From assembly GCF_006442815.1 (NCBI RefSeq), contig NZ_VFVL01000003.1, forward strand, positions 237,001-301,000: a stretch of 64,000 bases of DNA. The letters are read 5' to 3'. This DNA is from Mesorhizobium sp. B2-4-3. GTDB taxonomy: Bacteria > Pseudomonadota > Alphaproteobacteria > Rhizobiales > Rhizobiaceae. The notes beneath the pieces are model-generated. The model saw nothing but the letters and a program-made list of their open reading frames with translations, was not told the DNA's origin and did no database searches. Shown piece by piece: positions 17,520 through 25,393 of this stretch (its first letter is position 1; every line of letters begins with the position of its first letter). The translations under genes and the position numbers were made by a program.

Positions 17520-18404
17520 CTAAAGTCCGACCGCCGCGCCCGTCTGCCTTGTCAGCATGAAAGCCTCGCGGATCGCATTCTCCATGCCGTCGATCGCTTC
17601 GCCCGTCGCCAGCGGATTGCGGTGCAGGACGACGTTGGAGGAATCGATGTCGCCGAAGCCGTCGGCGACCGTCAGCTCGCGGCAATCGTCCGGGATGTTG
17701 CTGCGCGAGATCGGCGCGATCGCCAGGCCGGAAGTGACGGCGAGCGTCAGGCCGCCATTGGTGTCGCTCGTATAAGCGACCCGGTAGTCGAGGCCGCGCT
17801 GCTGCAGCGACTTGATCGCGAAGTCGCGGCACCAGCCGTTGCGGCTGTAAAGCGCGATCGGCACCGGCCGTTCCTCATGCATGTGGTGCAGCGTCGAGGT
17901 CACCCACACCGTGGGGTCGTGCATCAGCACCTCGCCGCCGGAAGAGCCCTCCCATTCGAACACAACCGCGAGATCGAGCTCGCCGGCCGCGAGCGCCCTT
18001 ACCTGCGAATCAGAATGCGCGTAGCGCACCGTGACCTCGACGCGCGGATGGCGCTTGGCGAATTCGCCGAGCGCCCGCGACAGGATCGAGCGGCCATATT
18101 CGGCCGGGATGCCGATGCGCACCAGCCCGCCGAGCGGCGGCGCCACCAGCGAGGCGGCCGTCTCGTCGAGCAGTGAGACGATCCGCCGCGCGTTCGAGAT
18201 CAATTCGCTGCCGCGGCGCGTCAATGCCACGCCGCGCGAGCCGCGCTCGAACAGATCGTCGCCGACCATGTCCTCCAGCTTCTTCATCTGCATCGACACG
18301 GCCGATTGCGTGCGCCCGGCTTTCTCCGCCGCGCGTGTGAAATTGCCGGTTTCGGCCACCGCCACGAAGGTCCGCAGGAGGTCGCTGTCGAGCACGGGCT
18401 TCAT
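17520..18404 (-). CDS. LysR-family regulator
   Basis: 294-aa LysR-type regulator starting MKPVLDSDLLRTFVAVAETGNF. The helix-turn-helix is at about 16-48 (AAEKAGRTQSAVSMQMKKLE) and the effector-binding domain at about 90-280 (GLVRIGIPAEYGRSILSRALGEF). The frame is open 41 codons upstream, but family length and the LDSxLLRTF N-terminus shared with the 15499 regulator place the start at 18404. It faces away from the EamA transporter gene (start 18595), a common LysR/exporter arrangement. Confidence 0.9.
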   Translation of the reverse strand: MKPVLDSDLLRTFVAVAETGNFTRAAEKAGRTQSAVSMQMKKLEDMVGDDLFERGSRGVALTRRGSELISNARRIVSLLDETAASLVAPPLGGLVRIGIPAEYGRSILSRALGEFAKRHPRVEVTVRYAHSDSQVRALAAGELDLAVVFEWEGSSGGEVLMHDPTVWVTSTLHHMHEERPVPIALYSRNGWCRDFAIKSLQQRGLDYRVAYTSDTNGGLTLAVTSGLAIAPISRSNIPDDCRELTVADGFGDIDSSNVVLHRNPLATGEAIDGMENAIREAFMLTRQTGAAVGL

Positions 18405-18547
18405 CGATTTCCGCCATAAGAAAATTTGATTGCTGGCATCATTCCAATTCGTTTGCAAGATGTCAAACGCCGCAGGATAGTCGCTGCACCCATTGGATAT
18501 GCGGTCGCGAAATCGGCAGCGGACCAATTCGAAGAGTCCTCACTCGT

Positions 18548-18581
18548 ACCCGCTGCCTGAAAATGGTGGCGGGTTCTTTTT
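18548..18581 (+). terminator. Terminator-like hairpin in the leader of the EamA gene
   Basis: ACCCGC (18548-18553) pairs with GCGGGT (18569-18574), with two further C-G pairs inside, and is followed by a TCTTTTT tract (18575-18581). This is the form of an intrinsic terminator, pointing towards and only 14 bp before the EamA start codon at 18595. No gene on this strand lies just upstream. It could be an attenuator or protect the gene from read-through. It also lies over the likely ribosome-binding region. Confidence 0.5.
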
Positions 18582-18594
18582 CGCTGGATCGATC

Positions 18595-19560
18595 ATGCAG
18601 AACCGGACGGTGCTTGGCATTTTGAGCCTCTGCCTCGGCGTGCTGGTCTTTTCGCTGCAGGATCCGCTGGTGAAGGCGGTGTCGAGCGGCTATCCGGTGA
18701 CCGAGGTGATGGCGATCCGCGCCATCGTCGCGCTGCCGATCCTGATCGTGCTCGTCCAGGCCGATGTCGGCCTGAAAGCGGTGCTGTCGAAGCGGGCAGG
18801 CATGCTGACGCTGCGCGCCTTCATCCAGTTTTCGTCCTACACGGTCTATTATCTGGCGATCGCCGCCCTGCCGCTGGCCGACGCGGTGGCGCTCTATTTC
18901 ATGGCGCCGTTGTTCATCATGGCCATGGCCGGTCCCTATCTCGGCGAGCGAGTCTCGTGGAAGACGCTGGCGACGGTGCTGATCGGCCTGATCGGCGTGC
19001 TTGTGATGGTGCGTCCGGGCGCCGGCGTGTTCGACTGGGCGGCGCTGCTGTCGCTGGGCTCGGCCTTCCTCTACGGCTTTTCGCAGTTGATGGCGCGCCG
19101 CATCGGCGACACCGAATCATCGACGGTGATGGCCTTCTACCAGAACGGCGCCTATCTCAGCGGCGCCGTTGCCGTCGCAGCCGTCTTTCATCTCGCCGGC
19201 ATCACCCATGCGGCGCATCCGAGCGTCGAATTCCTGGTGCGGCCCTGGGTATGGCCGACGATGCCGGATTTCCTGAAGATGGCCGCCTGCGGTTTCGTCG
19301 CTTCCGCCGGCATGATCCTGCTGTCGCAGGCCTACCGCATGGCGCCGGCCAATCGCGTCGCCACGTTCGAATACACCGGCATCCTGTGGTCGCCGCTGTG
19401 GGGGTTCCTGTTCTTCGCCGAGGTGCCGCGCGAAACGACCGTGCTCGGCGCGGCACTGATCATCGGCGCGGGCCTGCTTGCGCTCGGCGGCGGGCGTCGG
19501 CGAAGGGCCGCGCCGGCCGTCCCTGTTACGACCGATGCGGTCTCAAGCGAAGCAGCTTAA
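18595..19560 (+). CDS. EamA/DMT-family transporter
   Basis: 321-aa inner-membrane exporter of the drug/metabolite superfamily with ten predicted helices in two EamA repeats (about 8-140 and 152-290). Typical blocks are LVFSLQDPLVKAVSSGYPVTEVMAIRAIVALPILI and, in repeat two, ASAGMILLSQAYRMAPANRVATFEYTGILWSPLWGFLFFAEVP. The C-terminus is arginine-rich. The ATG at 18595 is chosen because translation from the earlier in-frame ATG (18493) would read through the hairpin. The last 18 bp overlap cpdR convergently. The substrate is unknown. Confidence 0.88.
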   Translation: MQNRTVLGILSLCLGVLVFSLQDPLVKAVSSGYPVTEVMAIRAIVALPILIVLVQADVGLKAVLSKRAGMLTLRAFIQFSSYTVYYLAIAALPLADAVALYFMAPLFIMAMAGPYLGERVSWKTLATVLIGLIGVLVMVRPGAGVFDWAALLSLGSAFLYGFSQLMARRIGDTESSTVMAFYQNGAYLSGAVAVAAVFHLAGITHAAHPSVEFLVRPWVWPTMPDFLKMAACGFVASAGMILLSQAYRMAPANRVATFEYTGILWSPLWGFLFFAEVPRETTVLGAALIIGAGLLALGGGRRRRAAPAVPVTTDAVSSEAA

Positions 19561-19914
19561 TGCCTTGCCGACGCGGGCGCGGATCTCGGCCAGCGTGAAC
19601 GGCTTTTGCACGACATCAAGGATGATGCCGTTGAGTTCCTCGGCGCGCTCGCGCTGATCGGCGTAGCCGGTCATCAGCATGATCCTCATCGTCGGGAACT
19701 CGCGCGCGGCGGCAGTCGCCATCTCGATGCCGTCCATCTCCGGCATGCGGATGTCGGACACCACCAGATCGTAGCCGCCACGGGCCTGCCGGATCATGTC
19801 CAGCCCCTGCGCGCCGTCGGTGGCGATGGTGACGTTATGGCCGTCGCGTTCGAGCGCGCGGGCGGCGAGGGTGCGGACGGACTCATCGTCCTCGACGATC
19901 AGAAGCTTTGCCAT
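19543..19914 (-). CDS. cpdR: Single-domain response regulator, CpdR-like
   Basis: 123-aa receiver domain with no output domain. The acidic pocket is Glu8-Asp9-Asp10, the phospho-acceptor Asp54 (VVSDIRMPEMDG), Thr82 in MTGYA and Lys104 in VVQKPF. Length and sequence resemble CpdR of Caulobacter and Sinorhizobium, the adaptor that primes ClpXP to degrade cell-cycle proteins such as PdhS1/PopA-dependent CtrA pathway substrates. The neighbourhood (hpt, DUF3426-like, ftsEX, with a CtrA-type box) fits a cell-cycle role. Other stand-alone receivers look similar, so the symbol is an inference from sequence and context. Confidence 0.75.
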   Translation of the reverse strand: MAKLLIVEDDESVRTLAARALERDGHNVTIATDGAQGLDMIRQARGGYDLVVSDIRMPEMDGIEMATAAAREFPTMRIMLMTGYADQRERAEELNGIILDVVQKPFTLAEIRARVGKALSCFA

Positions 19915-19997
19915 GCCGAGATAGATGCCGCCGAAACGTTGACGTTTTCTGAAAATTCTAACGAACGGCGGCTTTTCGAGGTGACCTCAACGCCCCT

Positions 19998-20540
19998 TCA
20001 GGCGTCGCCCTTCACCACCCCGACAAACGGCAGCTCGCGGAAGGCATGGGCGACATCCATGCCGTAGCCGACGACGAAATAGTCCGGGCAGTCGAAGCCG
20101 ACATAGTCGGCGTTGAGCGAGGTCTGGCGGCGCATCCGCTTGTCGAGCAGCACGGCAATGGCGCAGCTCTTGGCGCCGCGCGAAAGCATCAGGTCGCGGG
20201 TGAAGGAAAGCGTCTTGCCGGATTCCAGTATGTCGTCGATCAACAGCACATCGCGGCCGGCGACCTCATTGTCGATATCGCGCAGCACCCTGACCTCGCC
20301 GCTCGTGGTGCCGGCGCCGTAGCTGGAAATGAAGATGAACTCGACTTCCGGCGACAGGCCGACATCATGCATGGCGCGGATGAGATCGGCGGCGAAGACG
20401 AACGAGCCCTTGAGGATCGAGATCACCAGCAGGTCGTGGTAATCGCGCCCGGCGATTTCCTTGGCGAGCTCGAGATTGCGGCGCGCGATCGCCGACGCCG
20501 AAAACAGGACCTCGATGTCCTTGCCGCGCACAACTGGCAT
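19998..20540 (-). CDS. hpt: Hypoxanthine phosphoribosyltransferase
   Basis: 180-aa purine salvage enzyme converting hypoxanthine (and guanine) with PRPP to IMP/GMP. The PRPP-binding loop VLLIDDILESGKTL (about 98-111) and the flexible-loop SSYGAGTTSGEVR are diagnostic. C-terminal FDCPDYFVVGYGMD is the base-binding block. The start at 20540 is supported by AAGGA a few bases upstream; a GTG seven codons earlier lacks one. It is transcribed towards cpdR and preceded by a long hairpin repeat. Confidence 0.95.
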   Translation of the reverse strand: MPVVRGKDIEVLFSASAIARRNLELAKEIAGRDYHDLLVISILKGSFVFAADLIRAMHDVGLSPEVEFIFISSYGAGTTSGEVRVLRDIDNEVAGRDVLLIDDILESGKTLSFTRDLMLSRGAKSCAIAVLLDKRMRRQTSLNADYVGFDCPDYFVVGYGMDVAHAFRELPFVGVVKGDA

Positions 20541-20577
20541 TCTTTCGTCCTTCAAAATCACCTAGGACGCCAGGCGC

Positions 20578-20721
20578 TAGGTGTGTCGAGATTCAGGTCA
20601 GGGCGAGTCGAGAACGATGGCTTCCGAGAACCGGAGCGGAGCGTACTTTAAGTACGTGAGCACCGGAAGCGAAGGAAGCCGTCGTTCGCAGGCCGACCTC
20701 ACCTGAATATCGACGCACCTA
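20578..20721. repeat. Long covarying hairpin element (family A, copy 1)
   Basis: About 144 bp that can fold into one long hairpin. The outer arms (20578-20598 and 20701-20721) match at 19 of 21 pairs. Middle arms (GGCTTCC with GGAAGCC; GAACG with CGTTC) and the apical CGTACTTTAAGTACG follow. It shares the core GAGAACCGGAGCGGAGCG and GTACGTGAGCACCGGAAGCG with copies at 28064 and 32061. The last three bases are the stop codon of the minus-strand gene at 20719. Confidence 0.85.
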
Positions 20722-21348
20722 GCCGGCGAAGATTACGGAGACTGTCCTGACGCCGTCTTTAGGCACATCGAGGCGGCTGGAAAAGCCGAATCTTTCGCCC
20801 GGCCCCAGCGAACGGTTGGATGTCCCCAGCCTGTAGCGGATGATGTTGGCGTTGTTGTCGGTGACGCGGATCTCGAGCGGCGGCAGCGTTTCCGACCTCA
20901 TCCCGTCATTGGCAGCCTCGCCATCCACGAACAGCACCGGCTTCAGGCCCGATTCATCGATGCGCGACGTCACGTCGGAAATGGTGAGCGCGCTCGCTGG
21001 CGCCGTGGTCGCCCAGAAGGGGCTCTGCCGGACCAGCGCATGACCGCCCGACACCCAGAAAGAGATCAGCGCTATGCCGACGCCGGCGATCCAGAACGTC
21101 GGGCCGCCGCGCGAGGATCGCGACGGTGCGGCCTCCGGTTTGCGCAGCATGCCCATGCCTTCCATCGATGGGGTCGGCGGGACCGGCGGCGGGAGCGCCG
21201 ACGGCGCCGCGGCAAATCGTGGCAGCACCACATAATCGGCATCGACGATGTCGGCTGCATCGAACATGACGCGCCCCGGCGCGGCATTTGATGCCGTGCC
21301 GGTCATGATTTCGCCGGAAACAGGGCGCGCGGTTCTCTCGTCAGCCAT
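20719..21348 (-). CDS. DUF3426-like membrane-anchored protein next to ftsE
   Basis: 209-aa protein with a proline-rich N-terminal cytoplasmic part (about 1-85), one membrane helix (FWIAGVGIALISFWVSGG, about 86-105) and a periplasmic beta-rich domain (LPPLEIRVTDNNANIIRYRLG ... DGVRTVSVIFAG) of the DUF3426 kind. Related alphaproteobacterial genes beside ftsEX often start with an MJ0042 zinc-finger CxxC; none is present here. It is divergent from ftsE across a CtrA-type box. The stop codon lies in a hairpin repeat. Function unknown; an envelope or division link is inferred from position. Confidence 0.65.
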   Translation of the reverse strand: MADERTARPVSGEIMTGTASNAAPGRVMFDAADIVDADYVVLPRFAAAPSALPPPVPPTPSMEGMGMLRKPEAAPSRSSRGGPTFWIAGVGIALISFWVSGGHALVRQSPFWATTAPASALTISDVTSRIDESGLKPVLFVDGEAANDGMRSETLPPLEIRVTDNNANIIRYRLGTSNRSLGPGERFGFSSRLDVPKDGVRTVSVIFAG

Positions 21349-21444
21349 TACGGCACCAGTGCAGTCTTCGTTTCTTTTGCGTAAACGCAATTGGTTAACG
21401 CTTCCCCACCGGAATGGCTTTGATGCGCGCTGAACGTCGCAAAA

Positions 21445-21463
21445 TTAACCGCCGGTTAACCAT
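21445..21463. promoter_or_regulatory. CtrA-type binding site upstream of ftsE
   Basis: TTAA (21445-21448), seven bases, then TTAACCAT (21456-21463) exactly fits the alphaproteobacterial CtrA box TTAA-N7-TTAAC. The same bases make a perfect 7-bp palindrome TTAACCG-C-CGGTTAA. It is 66 bp before the ftsE start and 97 bp from the divergent DUF3426-like start. Master-regulator control of the division genes is the natural reading. Confidence 0.65.
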
Positions 21464-21528
21464 GCCGGCCGATGGTCTGTTAAAGTAGATTGTGGCGCGT
21501 CGCCGCCGAAAGTTTCAGGTCGCCGAAC

Positions 21529-22188
21529 GTGATCCGCTTCGAAAATGTCGGCCTCCGCTATGGCATGGGTCCGGAGATTCTCCGCGACATCTCCCTGCAC
21601 ATTCCGGAGCGCTCCTTTCAGTTCCTGAGCGGCCCCTCGGGCGCCGGCAAGACGACCTTGCTGCGCCTTTTATTCATGTCGCTCAAGCCGACGCGCGGCC
21701 TGATCACCATCTTCGGCAAGGACCGCTCGCGCATCTCGCGCGGCGAGCTGCCGCTGCTGCGCCGCCGCATCGGCGTGGTGTTCCAGGATTTCCGCCTGCT
21801 CGACCACATGACCACCTACGAGAATGTCGCGCTGCCCCTGCGCGTGCGCGGGCGCGAGGAAGCGAGCTATCGCACCGACGTCACCGAGCTTCTGAAATGG
21901 GTCGGCCTCGGCGACCGCATGCATGTCCTGCCGCCAGTGCTTTCGGGCGGCGAGAAGCAGCGCGCCGCGATTGCCCGCGCGCTGATCGAACAGCCCGAGA
22001 TCCTTTTGGCCGACGAGCCGACAGGCAATGTCGACCCGCCGCTGGCGCGCCGGCTGCTCAGGCTATTCATCGAGCTCAACCGGCTGGGCACCGCCGTGGT
22101 GATCGCCACCCACGACCTCGGCCTGATGGAACAGGTCGATGCGCGCCGCATGATCCTGGCCGGTGGAAGGTTGGACGTCTATGACTGA
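21529..22188 (+). CDS. ftsE: Cell division ATP-binding protein FtsE
   Basis: 219-aa ABC ATPase that with FtsX forms the divisome complex controlling septal peptidoglycan hydrolases. Walker A is GPSGAGKTT (35-43), the Q-loop VVFQDFRLL, the signature LSGGEKQRAAIARAL, and Walker B ILLADEPTGNVD, with the FtsE-type ATHDLGLM switch. I start at the GTG at 21529 (MIRFENVGLRYG), the conserved family N-terminus; a TTG 13 codons upstream is also in frame. Its stop overlaps the ftsX start by 8 bp. Confidence 0.95.
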   Translation: MIRFENVGLRYGMGPEILRDISLHIPERSFQFLSGPSGAGKTTLLRLLFMSLKPTRGLITIFGKDRSRISRGELPLLRRRIGVVFQDFRLLDHMTTYENVALPLRVRGREEASYRTDVTELLKWVGLGDRMHVLPPVLSGGEKQRAAIARALIEQPEILLADEPTGNVDPPLARRLLRLFIELNRLGTAVVIATHDLGLMEQVDARRMILAGGRLDVYD

Positions 22189-23173
22189 CTTTCCGGCCGA
22201 TCGTCTGCAAGATGAAGCCGACGCCGAGGCGCCGGTGACGGTCCGGCGTGTGCAGCGCAAGACGGCGCCGATCGTGCCGGCGCAGAACATCGCCGGCCGG
22301 GCACTGGTGCTGGTCATCGCCATCATGACCTTCCTGTCCTGCCTCACCTTCGGCGCGGTGACGCTGGTGCGCGATACCGCCTCCGTCTGGGAGAACCAGA
22401 TATCGCGCGAGGCGACGATCCAGATCAAGCCGGCCGACGGCCTCGACATGGAGGCGGCCCTTGCGCAGGCCTCGCAGATCGCCGGCGAGTTCCCCGGCGT
22501 GAAGGGCACCAAGATCATCGACCGCGACGCGACCGCGCGCCTTCTGGAACCATGGCTGGGCAGCGGCCTCAACATCGACGAGCTGCCGGTGCCGCGCCTC
22601 ATCATCGTCACCATCGACGAGGCCAGCCCGCCGGACTTTGCCGCCATGCGCGCCGCCATCTCGCCCAAGATCCCGACCGCGGCGCTCGACGATCACCGCA
22701 CCTGGGTAGACCGTCTTGTCGCCATGGCGCGCACGACGGTGACGATCGGCATCGCCGTGCTGGTGCTGATGCTGTCGGCAACCGTGCTGACGGTGGTGTT
22801 CGCCACGCGCGGCGCCATGGCCGGCAACGGCCACATCATCGAGGTGCTGCATTTCGTTGGCGCCGAGGCGCGCTTCATCGCGCGCGAATTCCGCTGGCAT
22901 TTCCTGGTCACCGGCATGAAGGGCGCAGCTGCCGGCGGGGCCCTGGCGATCACCGTCTTCATCGTCTTTTCCTGGTGGTCGTCGCGCAATATGGCGACGC
23001 CCCAGGCCGATCAGGCGACCGCCTTGTTCGGCAATTTCGCCATCGGCTCCGCCGGCTATTTCGGCGTCGGCCTGATGGTGCTGGTGATCGGCGCGCTGAC
23101 CGCGGCGACCTCGCACGCAACCGTCGTCGCCTATCTCAGCGACATCGACGTTCGCCAACCGGACGCAGGCTGA
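22181..23173 (+). CDS. ftsX: Cell division protein FtsX
   Basis: 330-aa membrane partner of FtsE. The cytoplasmic N-terminus of about 35 residues is followed by TM1 (ALVLVIAIMTFLSCLTFGAV), a periplasmic domain (about 60-185) that in other bacteria recruits hydrolase activators, and three C-terminal membrane helices with RTTVTIGIAVLVLMLSATVLTVVF, the EVLHFVGAEARFIAREF cytoplasmic loop and YFGVGLMVLVIGALTAATSHATVVAYL. The ATG at 22181 overlaps ftsE; GGAAGG lies 10 bp upstream inside ftsE. Translational coupling is likely. Confidence 0.95.
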   Translation: MTDFPADRLQDEADAEAPVTVRRVQRKTAPIVPAQNIAGRALVLVIAIMTFLSCLTFGAVTLVRDTASVWENQISREATIQIKPADGLDMEAALAQASQIAGEFPGVKGTKIIDRDATARLLEPWLGSGLNIDELPVPRLIIVTIDEASPPDFAAMRAAISPKIPTAALDDHRTWVDRLVAMARTTVTIGIAVLVLMLSATVLTVVFATRGAMAGNGHIIEVLHFVGAEARFIAREFRWHFLVTGMKGAAAGGALAITVFIVFSWWSSRNMATPQADQATALFGNFAIGSAGYFGVGLMVLVIGALTAATSHATVVAYLSDIDVRQPDAG

Positions 23174-23294
23174 CCATGAGTTCCAACCGAAAGTCGGCGC
23201 AAAGCGTTATAAACAAACAAGACAACGATCACACATGGGACACTTGCCGTAACGCAATGTGCGCGTTTTACCTGTCAAAGGCCGCATTTCGGAG

Positions 23295-23323
23295 TTAACC
23301 ATGGGATGTTTTCGGGATTAACC
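23295..23323. promoter_or_regulatory. Two TTAACC half-sites before the DUF218 gene
   Basis: TTAACCAT (23295-23302) and TTAACC (23318-23323) lie just upstream of the start at 23329. TTAACCAT matches a CtrA half-site but the spacing is not N7, so this is weaker than the ftsE box. Confidence 0.3.
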
Positions 23324-23328
23324 TGGGG

Positions 23329-24057
23329 ATGATGGAAGCGCGGGATTCGATCGGGACAACTGGACGGATGCCGGTGGTGCGTGCACGCGCCACTGCTTCC
23401 GCCATGCCCGGCCGTTTGAGGCTCGCCCTGCGCGTCTGCGGTTTCATCGTTCTCGCCGCGCTGGTGCTTTTTGCCGGCGGCTTCGGCTGGTTCGCCGACA
23501 AGGTCAGCCACATGACCACTCCGCTCAACCCGGCCAGGGCCGACGCCATCATCGTGCTCACCGGCGGTCAGTCGCGGCTAGACGCGGCAATGGACCTGCT
23601 GGCTTCCGGCAAGGGCGAACGCTTGCTGATCAGCGGCGTCCATCCGTCGGCCTCCAAGCGCCAGCTGCAGGCGGCGATGGGCGGCGACAAGCAGCTCTTC
23701 TCCTGCTGCGTCGATATCGACCGCGCCGCGCTCGACACCATCGGCAACGCCGAGGAAAGCGCCAAATGGGTGGAGAACCACGCCTATGGCAGCATCATCA
23801 TCGTCACCAACAACTACCACATGCCGCGCAGCCTGCTCGAAATGAGCCGGCTGCTGCATGGCGCGCGCCTCGAGCCCTATCCGGTGGTCAACACCAATCT
23901 CGGCAATGGCGGCTGGCTGACCAAGCCGGAGGCCCTGCGGGTGCTGCTCACCGAATACAGCAAATATGTGCTGTCGCTGGCGCGCGGCTTCCTGCCGCTT
24001 CACGCGGCGCCCGAGGGCGTCACGCTGGCGGAAGCATCGACCGTGGTGAAGAACTAA
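23329..24057 (+). CDS. YdcF/ElyC-family (DUF218) membrane protein
   Basis: 242-aa protein with an N-terminal membrane helix (LALRVCGFIVLAALVLFAGGFGWFA, about 32-56) and a periplasmic DUF218 domain. Characteristic blocks are ADAIIVLTGGQSRLDAAMDLL, GERLLISGV, NAEESAKWV and IIIVTNNYHMPRSLLEMSRLL. E. coli ElyC of this family affects peptidoglycan and envelope integrity. It follows ftsEX with a 155-bp gap. Several later ATG codons (for example 23368 and 23404) could be the real start, since nothing upstream of 23329 is a strong ribosome-binding site. Confidence 0.82.
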   Translation: MMEARDSIGTTGRMPVVRARATASAMPGRLRLALRVCGFIVLAALVLFAGGFGWFADKVSHMTTPLNPARADAIIVLTGGQSRLDAAMDLLASGKGERLLISGVHPSASKRQLQAAMGGDKQLFSCCVDIDRAALDTIGNAEESAKWVENHAYGSIIIVTNNYHMPRSLLEMSRLLHGARLEPYPVVNTNLGNGGWLTKPEALRVLLTEYSKYVLSLARGFLPLHAAPEGVTLAEASTVVKN

Positions 24058-24059
24058 AT

Positions 24060-24686
24060 TTAAACTTTAGCCGCCGCATTATCGCGCAGGCGCGCAATCT
24101 CCTGCTCCAGGCTTGCGATGCGCCGGTCGCGCTCGGCCAGCGCCGCCGCGACATCCGCCGCCTCGAAACGCTGCGGGATGTGCTGCGGGCAATTGGCATC
24201 CCAGGCCGTAACCGTGAACAGGATCGCCTGCTCCGGCCGGGCCTTGTAATCCGGCGGCATCAGCCTCGCCGTCAGCTCCGGGTCATTCTCGACGACACCC
24301 GCCCTGCCCCAGATCTTGATGCGCTGCCTGAGCATGTAGTCGATCAGGAACAGGAAAGCCTGGTCGTTGTCCTCGATATTGCCCTGGGTGATGAACTGCC
24401 GGTTGCCGGAAAAATCGGCAAAGCCGATCGTGTGCTCGTCGAGCACCTTGAGGAAGCCGGCAGGCCCGCCGCGATGCTGGATGTAGGGCTGGCCTTCGGC
24501 ATTGGCCGTCGCCAGGAACACGCTGGTCTGTGCTTCGATGAAGGCTGCGAGGTCGGGCGCGATCGTTGCCCGCCAGCCGCCGCGCTGCTCGACGCGCGCA
24601 TAGGAATCACGCGACCCCTTGCGGGATTGGATGGCCTTGACGGTCGGCGTGAAGGCCACGTCGCTGGTGAAGGCGGGGGCAATCAT
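24060..24686 (-). CDS. Pyridoxamine 5'-phosphate oxidase-family flavoprotein
   Basis: 208-aa split-barrel protein of the PNPOx-like family. QTSVFLATANAEGQPYIQHRGGPAGFLKVLDEHTIGFADFSGNRQFITQGNIEDNDQAFLFLIDY is the FMN-binding core (about 53-117). A C-terminal coiled coil (AERDRRIASLEQEIARLRDN) ends the protein, which is unusual and may dimerise. It lacks the PNPOx C-terminal RPxxxEFW block, so it is not PdxH. The start is supported by GGAGGA. It is convergent with the DUF218 gene, 2 bp apart. Substrate unknown. Confidence 0.8.
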   Translation of the reverse strand: MIAPAFTSDVAFTPTVKAIQSRKGSRDSYARVEQRGGWRATIAPDLAAFIEAQTSVFLATANAEGQPYIQHRGGPAGFLKVLDEHTIGFADFSGNRQFITQGNIEDNDQAFLFLIDYMLRQRIKIWGRAGVVENDPELTARLMPPDYKARPEQAILFTVTAWDANCPQHIPQRFEAADVAAALAERDRRIASLEQEIARLRDNAAAKV

Positions 24687-24701
24687 GGCAACGTCCTCCA
24701 G

Positions 24702-24757
24702 GGTATGATCCCGAAGAGTGTGGAGCGGTCTTCTGACGACATCATGCTCCGGCTCTA
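24702..24757. repeat. RIME-like palindrome (family B, copy 3)
   Basis: GTATGATCCCGAAGAGTGTGG to GACATCATGCTCC, a diverged relative of the first half of the 26356 element. It lies between the flavoprotein start and the end of the decarboxylase-like gene. Confidence 0.65.
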
Positions 24758-24804
24758 ATGGCCGAGCTCCGAAAGCGAACGACGATCGTCAGGCTAAGTC
24801 CAAG

Positions 24805-25356
24805 TCAGGCCGCCTGACGGGATTGAACGACGGGGAAGTCGACTTCCGTATCCGCAACCTTGTTGATGTAGTTTGTCCAGACGTTGAGGGCGACATGCTG
24901 CACGATCTCCACGATCTGCGCGTCGTCGTAGCCGGCAAGCCTCACCGCATCGAGGTCAGCCTGACCGACATGGCCACGCTCTCGTGCGACCTTGGCCGCG
25001 AAGCGGACGGCCGCTGCGGCCTTGCTGTCGTTGGAACTCCCTTCCCGGTTTGCAGCCATCTCCGCATCGTCCAGACCGGCGAGATTCTTGCCCAGATAGG
25101 TGTGGGCGGAAAGACAGTAGGTGCACTCGTTGATTTCCGCGACAGCCAGTGCGATGCGCTCCCGCGTCGGTGCCGGCAGTCGGCCCTTGGACAGTGCCGC
25201 CGACATTCCAAGATAGCCCTCCAACGCCGCCGTGCTGTTGGAGACCAGCCGGAACAGATTCGGTGCGACGCCAAGTTGTTTCTCGACGGCCTTGAGCATT
25301 GCCTGCGAGGCCTCAGGTGCGTCAGAGATGGTGTCAGGCGTGGGGATGCGTGGCAT
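24805..25356 (-). CDS. Carboxymuconolactone decarboxylase/AhpD-family protein
   Basis: 183-aa all-helical protein with the AhpD-type catalytic motif INECTYCLSAHTYLG (about 75-89): Glu, Cys-x-x-Cys and the proton-relay His. This indicates a peroxidase/oxidoreductase-type member rather than a true carboxymuconolactone decarboxylase, which lacks the CxxC. The start ATG at 25354-25356 is chosen from family length; the frame is open far upstream as a shadow. It is divergent from a LysR gene with palindromic operators between. Probably peroxide or reactive-aldehyde detoxification. Confidence 0.85.
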   Translation of the reverse strand: MPRIPTPDTISDAPEASQAMLKAVEKQLGVAPNLFRLVSNSTAALEGYLGMSAALSKGRLPAPTRERIALAVAEINECTYCLSAHTYLGKNLAGLDDAEMAANREGSSNDSKAAAAVRFAAKVARERGHVGQADLDAVRLAGYDDAQIVEIVQHVALNVWTNYINKVADTEVDFPVVQSRQAA

Positions 25357-25393
25357 GTGAACTCCTGTCGAGCTGTTGGTACGAGCAAAATGC

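Noticed and set aside
18500..18581. tRNA gene or tRNA remnant before the terminator-like hairpin
   Set aside because: ATTCGAAGAGTCCT recalls a T-loop but no matching acceptor, D or anticodon arms can be drawn.
21490..21528. TTG at 21490 as ftsE start
   Set aside because: It would add 13 residues not found in FtsE; the GTG at 21529 gives the conserved MIRFENV N-terminus.
24060..24686. Naming the flavoprotein PdxH
   Set aside because: The C-terminal PNPOx signature is missing and a coiled coil is present instead; only the split-barrel family can be supported.
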